DNA from: Glossina fuscipes | Lineage: Eukaryota > Arthropoda > Insecta > Diptera > Glossinidae | DNA length: 64,000 nucleotides | NCBI RefSeq assembly: GCF_014805625.2 | Contig: NW_023998414.1 | Location: 32,899,833-32,963,832, forward strand | Direction of reading: 5' to 3' | In this document: positions 52,325 through 64,000 of the stretch, in pieces | Layout: each line of letters opens with the position of its first letter | Numbering within the stretch: the stretch's first letter is position 1 | Position numbers and translations under genes: made by a program | Notes under the pieces: generated by a model | Databases searched by the model: none | What the model was told of the DNA's origin: nothing | What the model saw: the letters and a program-made list of their open reading frames with translations, nothing else

Positions 52325-53000
52325 TATAAATGGATATCTTGAACAAAACATACTATGCCAAGTGTTTAGTATTCATGACCCAGCGTGACCTTGCTTTAGA
52401 AAGTCTGTTCGAAATTTTCATTCAGTAAAATATTACAGAAAAACCGCCTTATTAATAATACCGTAACGACGATTTTTTTTTTTTTTTTTTTTGAAATATG
52501 TCGATAACACTACGAAGGGAATGTTATCCAAAAAAAAACATAAGTTAGATAGATGTTAGGAAATGGCGGTAACGAAAAATTGACTTATCATAGACGATGC
52601 TTGTGCAGCAAGTGCACCGCCATCGCTTATACGAATTTTCGATAAGAGCTTTGTTGTTGCAATCCTTGACCGATTTATCTTATATACTAAATGAAGGTAA
52701 ATTACTCTTACAATGTAATTTTTTCCCAATTAGGAAACGTGTCTTCATCGGCTTAAAGTAATTTTACGCTTAAATATATTAAATCGTCTAACGAACGTAT
52801 AATTTAGTATTCTTCAGTGTGAGTTGCAAATACAAACGATGAAAACAAATTATATTATATTTGGTAAGACATCTTTTGGTTTTTTCTTTCCTGCATAGTT
52901 CATACGTATAGCATGTACTTTTAGAGCATATAAACACTTAAGGAGCATGGAAGTGTGCTTGTACACTCTTGCTTTGTAAAAATTTCACATTTAAAATATG
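52325..53000 (+). repeat. Diverged long repeat, copy 2
   Basis: Direct-orientation partner of 47256-48190, with the same block order and about 5 kb away. No coding capacity recognised. Confidence 0.6.
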
Positions 53001-53643
53001 TGACGTCATAGTAAGAAACCTATAATAAAATAATGAGAATGAAAAAGCAAGAAATCAAATGGCAGCTGAAGTAACAGCAACACTTCTTTTAACGTTAACA
53101 CGAATCTGAAGAAGCTCCCAGTCCCATCTAATATCGTACCTTTCAAGAAAAACACAAAATGATTCGAGAACTTATCGTTGAGTTCGCTTGGGTTTTTATC
53201 GAATTCTTTATGCGAATTGGAAATAGAGTGCGACAAACCGACAAACCACTAATAATATAAGTAGAAAAGAATTTTTATTCCCAAGTCTAAGAATATCCAT
53301 CTAAACGCTTAAGCTTCCAAATTGTATTATGTAAGAGAACTGCAGCGTATTATACTTCCAAGGTAAGATGCAAAAAAATATCGTTGTGATACACTGTGTT
53401 CAACTAGTAAAACATGTAGTAGGAAACCATCCCTCTAATAATTATAAATATAATCAGAAAGTGCCACAAAAAAAAAAAAAAAAAAAAAAAAACCGTTTAC
53501 TTGAAACTTTATTATATCATTTACACAAATTATATCAAGGATCGTATCAAAAATATCTCAATAAATATAAAACGAGATATGCACACAAACTCAATAATTT
53601 AGCCGTTAACTTTGGGCGTATTTGTTAAAGCGTCAGAACCAAT

Positions 53644-54062
53644 TTGATCCCGATCACGCATATCCTTATAAATATCAGTAACAATTGCTTGGAAATGTTT
53701 CTAGACGCATTTCCATGCGATGTGAAAGATGTGAGAAGACGGATACCACCACTAAAGACACTAGCAATAACGATTAATAGGTACGAAGCCAAACCCTTGC
53801 ATGACAACGCTCGGTCATACTTACGACGAGTTGTGAAGGATATACTCTTGTAGTTCGCATGGGCAGTTCAGCCGCATTCAGCGTAGTCACCAGATGTAGC
53901 GGCTTCTAAATACCGCCTGTTCAGATCGATGCAGATACGTGGTTTCGAAATGCTGAAGAAATGGTAAAGCGGACCGATGATTGAATCACTGCCAGACCGA
54001 TGTCATGCCATGTTGCCAGAAAGATGCGAAAAATTGTTGAAAATTATGAAAAATATTTTGAT
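53644..54062 (+). pseudogene. Mariner-family transposase remnant (C-terminal third)
   Basis: The plus strand reads like the C-terminal part of a mariner transposase, a cut-and-paste DNA transposase with a D,D34D catalytic triad. LHDNARS at 53800-53820 carries the second Asp (53803-53805). The third-Asp motif follows as SPDVAASKYRLFRS. Exactly 34 residues separate the second Asp from the Lys at 53908-53910, which stands where the third catalytic Asp should be. LPERCEKL near 54010-54035 matches the conserved LPERWxK C-terminus. In-frame stops occur at 53851, 53884 and 53965, so the gene is dead. The N-terminal helix-turn-helix part and terminal inverted repeats were not found. It lies in the stg1 intron, in the same orientation. 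Confidence 0.78.
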
Positions 54063-55140
54063 GATATGTGAAAGAATGATGAGATAGATAGGTGCAGGCG
54101 CCTGTAGAAAACGTGAAAGAAAAAGCCTTTTTGCTCTGCTGCTCTCTGCATGCTTCATGACAAGCATCAAAAGCTAAATTGACTCAAAGCGACCTACTCT
54201 ATACTTCTAGCGTTAAAATATATATACGTAAAGAGAAAAAAAAGTTAGAACTAATTGTTAATGATAGGTAGGCTCACACGCAATTGATTTGTGCGCAAAC
54301 AATCGTACTCGTTAATTGAAACTGAACCGCTGCAAGTAAGTGAAAATATTGGTTGCATACATGCGAAGAAAAAAAAATTCCTTTTGATATTTTCACATTA
54401 AAGAAAGATAGTTTTAAGCAAACGGGTGGCGAATGGCACACAATTCATTTGAGTTCAATAGGTTGAGTTCACAAGAGGAAATCAAATGACCGAGTATATG
54501 CGTAAATATCTTCGGTATGTTTGCCTAACAAAAAAGAAAAAAATATATATCATATACTTTTACATGTTAAGGGCAATTAGTTCCAATATATATATATATT
54601 GAGACGTTTATTTTGAAAGTAGGGCAAGTCTATCTTTGCAAAAAAATGAAAATAGTGACAATTATCGATAAAACTTAATAGAATTTTTTCATCTTCAGGC
54701 AATTAATAGTAAAAAAAAAACCAGATTCCCTACATATGGAAATTTCGTCCGTCAAGCGTAATGTAAGAATGTTTATAATGGAAGCAGTGCATTCCTTTTG
54801 CTGTTTACAAGAGGCGCTATCTTATCCTTTAGCTAATACTAAATATGCATTCATTCGCAATTTCTCTTCAACTTTTTTTGATGTTCGCGGATATCGAGAG
54901 CTTTGCACCAATTTTCGTCACCCATCATCACCTTAGCGACTTACACTCTAATCTAATTTTTAATCTCATGGATTGCAAGTGGATTTGAATAATTCATATA
55001 CTAACAAACAACGATATTTTTGATAATTATATGAAAAACAAAGCTTAACCTAATGAAATAATATTTTTATGTAGACATCGGCGTAAGTGAAAATCCAATG
55101 AGGAGAAACATTTAAGACTCTTCACATATTTAGCCAAGAA

Positions 55141-55150
55141 NNNNNNNNNN
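55141..55150. other. Small assembly gap (10 N)
   Basis: Ten Ns in intronic sequence. Confidence 0.98.
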
Positions 55151-56985
55151 TTCTGTAATGCCCTAAAATGCAAGAAAAGAGATATATCTACAAGTGTTTA
55201 ATAATATCTCCCAATAACAAAAGTGGACTTGCTCCACTTTTAAAATAAACGGTCCATTTGAGTGCGTAAAGCCAAGCGTAACTTTTGACTCAAAATGCAA
55301 TAAACTTTTCACGAAGTTGCCTTCAAGTTGTAATCAACAATTTGTCGAGCGGTAGAAATGAAATGATCCGCAAATCTGGTCAAAACGTACATACGCTTCA
55401 AAATTTCGTATATCAAATCTCTCTTTTCCGCTCTTATTCTGTTAGAAAAAGAATTTTTTATTTACCTTCTGGATATTTTTTTAATCAATTGACTTGTTTT
55501 CGTCTCTGTTTTCATCGTTAAAATAATATTCATTTGGATATATATACCAAGTACTACTTGCCATATAAAAGCCTTCTCGACGATTCACTCCCATCTAGTT
55601 GACTAATCGCGGACTCAACCACGTCTAATCCATTCGAAAATATTATGGCGCAAAATCAATTAAATAGATTTTGAAATTCTTTTATGCACACGTTACCAAT
55701 TAAATAACGTCACAGGCTTGTATCGCTTGTACCAATAAACTATTGTTGATGTGAAATGAACCGTTCTTTTTGAAGTGCATATGCCGTTGCCGTTACCGTT
55801 ACCGTTTCATCGTCACTTTTTTCGTCTAATGCAAGTTTTTCTTTTTTACCACATTTTACATTTTCAATTATCATAACTTTCTCAAAGCTTTCAAATGTAT
55901 TCGCCTTGCAGTCATTTTAAACTAAAATTCAATAATCAATTGTTAATTAAAGACGATACACGATTTTCATATTGACAAAGGCATATCTATAATGTGATGG
56001 ATATTCCATATTCGACTTAGGATGCATATGTAATTTATATCTTAATTAATATTAGATAAGATAATTATGTTTTTATTCCTCCTACATACCTCCGTAATCA
56101 TTAGTTCGCATTTATCTCTTTTTGCATTTATTATTTGATGCAGAAATGATGTCAGTGTGAGGAACATATCACTTCTTCGTAATATATGGAACGCCATTAT
56201 GGAAATGGAAAGGAATGGAGGATATAACCGTTCAATTCAACATTTTGTTGTTAAACTTGAGCAACAACCTTCTCTTATAACATATAACATAATTTATGAT
56301 TCTTGTGAAATATGAGCGCGTGAAGTAATGAACATTAGTCTTCTAATCAATAATTCATTGCTAAGCATTTATATGATGTACGTCTGTTTGTATGTGTGTG
56401 TGTGTGTGTGGATATGTTTTTGAATATGCAATAATTCATTGCGTATTGCGTTATTTAATTGAACTTTTGATTGGTAAATCGCGTCATTCAATACTCAATT
56501 TCATCATTTATAACTTAAAAGACGCATTGCATTGTAGGCTTGTCAGGACCATATTAGAGATGACGATAGACTTGAGTTTGCTCTTAAGAATTAAAAATTG
56601 TTCACATCATTAATGTTTAACATTCAGTTTGAAAAGTTACAGCAAGTTACCTTCACTAACATCGTTCAGTGTGTGATACATATCTACTGTAACAATAATA
56701 CACCTATCCCTCATTTTACACGATACATAGGTTTCCCATAATAACATTTGATACCGAAATGAAAATATTTGTAAATGAAATCAAATAAGTCGGAAAAGCC
56801 TACAAAATTTCGTGTTTTTTTCTTAAAGAATGTATCAAAGAATGCCCGAAAAATTTCGCTTAATCGTGATTGCCAAAGTACTTTTTCTACTGATCGGCCG
56901 CTCAATGGGCTTTACAAACAGCGATATTGCTGAAGAGAAGTAAATCATGATATTAATTAACATGTTTAAGGACTGCCTTAGTAAT

Positions 56986-57605
56986 TATACCCTACAACAC
57001 TTGCGGTACGGGATTTATTAAATTTGGGCGGACGTCCGTAACACCTAGAAGGTCTTAAGATAGTCCCACATTTTATTATAAGCATTAAGTTAGAAAATGA
57101 CTTATTTTCTAATTGCGAATCAATCGATCTAAGCTTGTCTGTCTGTCTGTCCATCTGATGTCTGTTCACCTATTGTTGTGTTCAACCAGCAGCTCAGAAT
57201 TTTAAAGATATTTTGATCAAATGTGGTATGTTCACGTATTTTGGCTCAAGGACGAACGCTATTGAGAATAGTTCGAATCGGATCACTTTTTTGACCATCC
57301 TTTATATAACCCGTTATTGTAATAAGTTGTTATGAGAAAAAAATATTGTAATTATTAAAATTCGCGTCAAAAATCCCTTAGCGAGAATATTTCGCCATTC
57401 TAAATTGATGTTTAAAATTTGGGATAAGGCGATTTTTTGAACCGCTTGTCATACAACTGTTCCTACGGAAATTGAATCTTTATAGCATGTATACGCCTAA
57501 CTTTCATTATTTCTTGATGAAAATTTGTTCCCAATAATAATTTGACATAAAAATAAATATTGCTTAGTTGGATCACATAGGTCCACTTCTCAAAAATTGC
57601 TAACT
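56986..57605 (+). repeat. CCGTCTGTCCG interspersed repeat copy, long form
   Basis: Starts TATACCCTACAACACTTGCG. It contains 'tcaatcgatctaagcttgtc' then a TGTC run and CCATCTG, and a body colinear with 44120-44760. An adjoining minus-orientation partial copy lies at about 57625-57740 ('aggacagagcgacagacaag'). Confidence 0.78.
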
Positions 57606-58415
57606 ATCGATTGAATACAAGAAAAACAGATAGCCAAAAGGACAGAGCGACAGACAAGGTTAAATCAATTCAAAAGTGATTCTAAATCGGTGGATGTACT
57701 TCAAGTTATTCTGGGATTTGCACACATCCACACAAATTCAATACACCCTTACATCCAAATGGTGTAGAGTGAGTGTAAACATAGCATAAAAACTTAAATA
57801 TTATTTCGAAACACATCTGGAAATGAAGAAATTTGAGCGTTTAAAAGTCTTATTCGATTTCCTCGAAATTCTTCAAATTTTCGTTTGATAAAACGATACT
57901 AAGTACTTCGAAGAGGATGATACTGCACCCGGTAAACTGACTAGTAATCGTTCAACAATTTTTGGTAAACTCTTCCTTTACCATTTTCTTTATCTTATCC
58001 ATGGTTGCAAGAAGCTTACGACTCGACAAGAATGAGAGAGAGAGAGAGAGAGTAAAGACCAAAAACAACAGAATCAATTCAATTAACTGATAATGTTTTT
58101 AAACAGATATCATTATATATAATTATATAAATTTACTTTAACTTCCATTACATCTTTTTATAAACTGCAACTTAAAAAGTTTCGCGATAGACAAACTTAA
58201 ACAAAACGCCGTCGGTTCATTGTAGTAATAACACACAATGAATTCATTAATTAATTAAAAATGTTGCTAAAAACTAAATTGATTAGTACGATAAACATGC
58301 AACGCTCCGATGCGTAGAGCAGCAGGAACTCCCCCGTGACTAATTGTAAATAAAATGTGACCAATATTTCCATTCCCTCCTAGAATCAGTAAATGATTGT
58401 TTAATTCGATCTGCT

Positions 58416-58423
58416 TCTCTCTC

Positions 58424-58475
<52 letters not shown>
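58416..58475 (+). repeat. (CT) microsatellite, one interruption
   Basis: About 60 bases of CT with a single CG break. A (AG) run lies nearby at about 58033-58053. Confidence 0.95.
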
Positions 58476-58479
<4 letters not shown>

Positions 58480-60730
58480 ACCATAACTAATATCAATCGT
58501 TTTCCCTTTTTAGATTTCAATCAATGATTTGAAAGTAAAGCTAAAATATCCGATTTTTAGCTATAATAATAGATTTTATTACTGTTCGAATAATTATAAG
58601 CGTCTCAATAGCATTTCATTCGATACTTTTTAATTCAATTGTATGGAGAGGCTCTCGTGTGTCGGTTACAACTGATTTACCACCATTTACTTTTCCAACC
58701 ATAAGTTTTCCCTTAGACTTAATTACGTGCAGTCTCTTAATCGAGTAATTTCGCTGTGGCTTACAAATGATTCATCATACCGTCTCCTTTCTATCTTAAC
58801 AGAGCGTTGCTATGCTCAAAATTACTTCGACTTAACAAATCTGCCGACTTTGTTTCATCTTGTTTGCTAGCGTACTAGCGTTTACATTTAATGCATCAGC
58901 ATGTAGCTTACAAGTAATCACACTGCCTTCTAACTTAGCGTAACAGTCAATTATTTTGTTACCCCATTGGTGATAGTTCATAATTTTCTTTCGTCTCTCA
59001 GAAAAACTCTTATGCTCACAATCTTGTTGCTTTCGTCAACATGACTTAGTCGAATTTTATTTTCAAAAAAAAAAAAAAACCCACTCGCTCTCCATAGTTT
59101 TCCTTTAAATGAATTTGGAAGATGTAACCTCACTTGCATGAATCAAACACGCCCACCATAACGTTGCATGCTAGAAAACTCATAATTAACAAAATTGAGA
59201 TAAGCATATACGAACGTTACATTTTGGCATGTTCGATCACTAAACACTCTATGCTAATGCGCCTAATAAAAATCCTTGACTTATTTTTGTAAGGAAATGC
59301 CAAAAATTATACTTTATGGCCAAAAATTATTCTTTGTATCAGTTCATGTGACATGTTTTTTAATGAGTAATATACCGGCGAAGGGATGTTGGCTTAGACA
59401 TGCCTGGTTTTGAAAACAGATATTTCGAACTATTTTTACAACGACTCTCCATATAGCACTTATTTTGAAGAGGTCATTGCATGGAGTATATTTGCAATTG
59501 TCAAAAGCTTTCGTCAAAACTCATTCAGTAATCACGTTTCGTCATATCGAAATTTGGAATCTGTGGCCCAATTATTTCGGTTACTCTTACATAACAGTTC
59601 GTATGAAAACGAATCATTTATATGGCGGCAAGATCTAATTTTTAGTATTCGACAGTGAAAGTGGATCCATGACCATCATATATCAATTGTACCAAGTTGA
59701 GATAATTGCTTTGGAAAATCAACCCATAGAAGGGTTGCCATGTGCCGCTTTACATGAAAACAACATATAATTTTTGTATTAGGCGAAGTGATGTAAATTA
59801 GCTAAAGGTCGGCCTTGCCCGATCGCACTGTTTTCTATTTGGTTTAAACTTATCACAGTTTAATATCCAATCGTTGAACATTACACGCCGCAGCATCTTA
59901 TCTACATTTTTTTTTTTTTTTTTTTTTTTTATTAAAATTCACTTTTACTGGTATCCTTGCAAACGCGAACAATTGAACTTCTTGTAAAGACATTTAAACG
60001 GCATTCAGAGATAGAAAATGGGCAAAAAATTAAGAAAATATATAATTGCATAGAGAAATTGAATAATCGAGTATCAACTAAGGCGTGACACTTGTGTAGT
60101 CACCGAAAAAATTCAACCTATCCGACAGATTGCTCGAATGATTGACAATAAAATTCAAACGAGATCGGCCTTCGTAAAGATTTTCATTTTTCGAAATTTT
60201 TAACAATTCTTATCATAGTTCTAGATATCCCGGACGATATATTTAGGTTATTTGTATATTAATATAAAGCGAATAAGGAGAAAAGTTCGCCAAATATAAA
60301 AGTAAAATGAAATATATCGTGAATTATGATAATTCGTTGAATCACGTACGCAATTTAACTTTTATTTACAGCGTATCATGATAGGAAACTTGGTACGCGC
60401 CCATCTCTAATAAATATGATGGCATGAAGTGAATGTCTATTACTAGCTGAATTTGCATTTCGTTCCTCTACAATTTTATCTCTACCAACATTCTAAAGCG
60501 TAAAAGTGAAATAAAAAAAATATAAAAAAAAATATCATTATAAATTAAGTAAACCAGAAAATGTGTGTATTCCTCAATGTTTAAAGGGCCTTTCGCTAAA
60601 GCAACACTCCACATAACTAAACTGCATGGAATCCTAAATAAATAAACAAGTATAGAAGAAATGCTTCTATACTATAAATATAAATGTATATACATATATA
60701 TAGACATGCATATATATATATGCAAATATA

Positions 60731-60733
<3 letters not shown>

Positions 60734-60772
<39 letters not shown>
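60734..60772 (+). repeat. (AT)19 microsatellite
   Basis: Uninterrupted AT dinucleotides, flanked by further TATATGCA-rich sequence from 60687. Confidence 0.95.
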
Positions 60773-60778
<6 letters not shown>

Positions 60779-61030
60779 CCACATTTACTTAATATGTACC
60801 TGAACTCCTCGCAAATGCAATGAGTTGTGTACAACTGTAGAAATCATGTCGTTCAAGCTATGCTAATAGGCAGGCAAATATTTGTTTCCGCTCTAAGTTT
60901 CCTTTTCCGTTTTATAGGAAATTTTCATTCAACACAAACATTTGCACATAGATACCGACAATATATATGAAAACACTAAACAAAAACTATGACACAACAA
61001 ACTCAACTGAATAGTTTACGTTGCCTGCTC

Positions 61031-61062
<32 letters not shown>
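61031..61062 (+). repeat. (GCTT) microsatellite
   Basis: About eight GCTT/TTGC units, with degenerate GCTTGCTTG units continuing to 61112. Leu/Ala/Cys-rich and Lys/Gln/Ala-rich open frames on the two strands come from this repeat. Confidence 0.9.
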
Positions 61063-61066
<4 letters not shown>

Positions 61067-62539
61067 GCTTTGCGATGCTTTGCTTGTATGCTTGCTTGTT
61101 AGCTTGCTTGCTTTTTGTTGTCGATAATGATGTTGTGCCAATAGCTACAATGTTGTTAATGCTACCGTTACAGTTACGGTTGTGCAGTTGCATAAGTAGT
61201 GCTCTCTTCTATAAAAATTGATGCGAGTTTACTAAATGAAACATCATTATGACGATCATCATTATTGCAGTAAATGGCGTGCAATAAAAATTGAGTTTAA
61301 CACCTGCTTTATTTCAAAGAGTAAATAGCACAGAAATAAAATAAAAAAAATAAAAAAAAAAAGAAGAAAAATTCTTTATTTTTATTTTCTTTTTCTTCAT
61401 TTTATAACGCTTACGGTCTAAAGTGGATAAGCGAATAAATGTGCGAGCGAGTAAGGGAGTGAGGGAATGAGGAAGTGAATGAGTGTTTTGTATATTTAAT
61501 TTGACTATGTATTTTAGTCATAGTTCTAAATATCCCGTAAGCAGTGCTCAATTAAATCTTTGGAAAATTCTGAAAGTTCTTTAAAAGTCCGTAATTAAAT
61601 TCATGCTGCGAATGCTATGTAGTTTGTTTTTCTTTGCCTTTCGTTCTGCTTTATTTTTCATGGAATTTCACTAATTTCTTTTCATGGTTACTTGCACTAA
61701 ACTTGTTAGCAAAGAGTTTGATAAAGTTTTCTCTCCTTTCTTTTTCTCTATATATATTTATTTATCTGTTTCATTATGTGCTATATTTTCATTTTAAACA
61801 TTTACAAAATCTTATATTGCGGCTGTTGAACGAATGTTCTTCTTAACTTGAGAGTAAGATAATTCCTCCATCCAAAATATTCAGGGATAAAGAAACTTTT
61901 CTATCTTGTTTTTTTTTTTTTTTTTCTTTCTTTTTTGACTTTTTTTATTCTTTCTTTCTTTCTTTTTCTTCTTCTCTCTTTGTACCAACCAAGAATATGC
62001 AGCGGAATCTTAATCAATATGGGGAAAAAAAAAAAAGAAAGAGGGATGCATAACGGATCCCATAAAACAATATTTGCTTTATTCGCACAAGGTACTGATA
62101 CAATCTAATTGAATATCTTTGTCAACCCACTTATCTAAACTTTGTTAATCACTGCATCGATATCAGTTAGTTAGCGCTTCTCGTAACCACTTTCAAATCG
62201 AAAATACATAAATGCTTTTCTCTTTTCTTCTCTCCCGTCTACCTACAATCATTTCGGGTCACAAAGATGCCTACATGTGTAGAAAACATTCCTTGATTGA
62301 CTACTCAAGATATATAATAAGAAACATGGTTTAGCATGGAAAAGTTCGATGCAGAAGATGACTGCAATGGATACAAAATTGTAACTCACACTATACCGCA
62401 TGAATTGTTCCCTTCTATATGATTTCTTGTATTTCGGTTGTGTTGTGCCGTAGCTTCATTTCAATCGCATAATAGAAATGTTTCGTTTGCTTTCTCTTTT
62501 AACCATCATATTCGTTTTATCAAAACGCACCCCTACACA

Positions 62540-62800
62540 TAATATATGCTGTAAGTTATATAAATTCTTGATTAATATCAAATTCTGAATCGATCTAGTC
62601 ATGTTCATTTGTCTATACGCCTGCATATCACCTATGGTGAATACATACACGATCGCAAAAAGTAATATATTAGCGGTTGAAAGTTTGTAAAAATTTTGCA
62701 TCTCCACGCCCTTTGGATAATCATGGAATATGTTAAAGGATCGGAAAAATATTTCAATATCTGCCACGCCTATGCAATATTATAAAAGGTTAACTTTACA
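62540..62800 (+). repeat. Interspersed repeat copy, diverged
   Basis: Contains 'tataaattcttgattaatat', 'caaattctgaatcgatctag' and 'tcatgttcatttgtctatac', a degenerate core in plus orientation. Confidence 0.6.
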
Positions 62801-63095
62801 TTTTCTTCGAGTTATCGAGTGGTGTAAGCATAGAATATTCGTCCACGAACAAATATATTTTTCTTATTTATTTTATTTCGTTATATTACTTATTGAAAAA
62901 TCTCTCTAACCCGATTGAAAAAAGTCAAATTCCCAACGAATGTCGAGATATGTTTAAGTAAGCTAAGAACAGAAGTGTTGCTTGAATAAATTAAATTTCC
63001 ATTCGGCCGCAGAGTTTCCGATATTTTCGGTAAATATCCAATTTTTTGTTTAACTGCATCCTTTCAAGTGCATACACGATTATTAGGAAGCAAGT

Positions 63096-63800
63096 AAGAA
63101 AATTACATTCGGTCGTGATCGAATCTCGTATACCCATAACCGCTGTCTTAAGAAAGACTGAAAAAAAGGCAAACAAACAACAGTTTTTCTCTTCCATAGT
63201 ACTGGGTGGGCGGGCCTGATTTTTTTGCTTCCTTCAGAATAAAAGTGAAAGTTTATATCTTGTTTCTATTATAGTTTATGAGCAATGACGAAAAACGGCA
63301 CGGAAAGCAAAGATGTTCGCACTTTCGGTGGCAGTGAGTAAACAATACAACGACTATAAGAAGGTTTTTAAGTTGTTATACCCATCATCGAAAGACGAGG
63401 GTTCAATTTCTTCAAGGCGTTTGCAACATTCACAAGGAATTCTAAGCGCATTTAAGCTTATCCGTCTGTCCGTGCTATGCCTGTGGTAAATATTCTCCTC
63501 GCAAAAACACGCCTATCGCCTTCAAATTTTGCCACAAAGATTGAAAGTGTTTGCGCGCAAATTGATATTGAGTTTGAGCTTAATCGATCAATGGAAACGC
63601 CCCCAGCATAATGTAACTGGAGCCCACCTGTGTTTTCAAAAATTTAAAAAAGTGTTATGTTTTTCTCGTTACCTATAACAGACACAATGATAGGAAATTG
63701 TATTTACAATCCGTGCGCGGTCTTCCAGCGCGTGTACAGAAATGAAAATGATCGGCCCCGCCTATTCAATATTATAGAATATTGAAATTTGGTTCCTTTT
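63096..63800 (+). repeat. CCGTCTGTCCG interspersed repeat copies, two adjacent parts
   Basis: 63096-63330 shares 'gtgatcgaatc' and 'ggaaagcaaagatgttc' with the copy at 29.0 kb. 63377-63800 starts at TATACCC and contains 'aattctaagcgcatttaagc', CCGTCTGTCCG, 'attctcctcgc', 'tcgccttcaaattttg' and 'ccccgcctattcaatattat', and is colinear with 16890-17290. This is the best-preserved long copy in the window. Confidence 0.78.
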
Positions 63801-64000
63801 GTCAAAACGTTCGCAGCATCGAGTAATAAGGTTCCGAGAATCATAAAAAATGTGTATGTTATTGATTGGTACCAAAACTGATTCGTTCTAGACTACGTTT
63901 ACCAGTTACTCTGTTCGTTTGGTTCTTAGCTACTGTGATAAATGGAGATATCTGCTTTAAGTATGCAAACACATTGCCTGTGGATTTTCAAGCCCTTAAA

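Larger units (their letters stand above)
50689..64000 (+). other. stg1 intron continuing to the window edge
   Basis: 13.3 kb after the second coding exon without a further exon that I could recognise by phase, splice sites or TARP-like sequence. It holds a mariner remnant, the second copy of the diverged long repeat, several interspersed-repeat copies, CT and AT microsatellites and a 10-N gap. A small exon could be missed. Confidence 0.5.

Noticed and set aside
60987..61221. Leu/Cys-rich and Lys/Gln-rich frames on opposite strands
   Set aside because: Products of the GCTT microsatellite.
1..64000. CRISPR arrays, bacterial operons, phage or defence systems
   Set aside because: The regular repeats seen are simple microsatellites, and the gene structure is intron-rich and eukaryotic.

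Overview
This window is AT-rich eukaryotic DNA with long introns, homopolymer runs and microsatellites, and very little coding sequence. It looks like a higher fly (Diptera, Schizophora). That is inferred from one exon pair that I recognise as the fly stargazin-like gene stg1, and from many copies of a short interspersed repeat with a CCGTCTGTCCG core that resembles one common in Drosophila introns. A tsetse or other calyptrate fly is plausible, but I cannot fix the species.

Region 1 (1 to about 16.2 kb, + strand) holds one gene for a secreted, low-complexity protein. Its first exon in the window (46-255) encodes a signal peptide. The second (1085-1273) encodes a six-cysteine module. Two alternative 3' exons follow in the same splice phase. 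The near one (4788-5488) is Pro/Gly/Asn-rich and ends in a GPI-anchor-like hydrophobic tail. The far one (14827-15746) is Gly/Ser/Tyr-rich, carries a GYQPG tandem repeat and has no tail. By splice choice the gene could make a membrane-anchored form (324 aa) or a fully secreted form (397 aa).

Region 2 (about 16.2-37.4 kb) has no gene I can support. It holds microsatellites, poly(A)/poly(T) tracts and copies of the interspersed repeat.

Region 3 (about 37.4-64 kb, + strand) is the 5' part of a stargazin-like / TARP-type claudin-family gene (stg1). The first coding exon is 38419-38750. An 11.8 kb intron carries a 100-N assembly gap. The second coding exon, 50513-50688, completes the first membrane span and encodes most of the first extracellular loop. 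I found no further exon before the window ends, so the rest of the gene lies beyond 64 kb or in small exons I could not recognise. The introns hold a decayed mariner transposase (about 53.64-54.06 kb), a 200-bp tandem duplication, a pair of diverged repeats of roughly 0.7-0.9 kb and many interspersed-repeat copies.

I see no CRISPR array, operon or prokaryotic system. The most distinctive biology is the choice between 3' exons in the secreted-protein gene. The most distinctive genomic feature is the interspersed repeat, which is dense from 16.9 kb onward and nearly absent before that.
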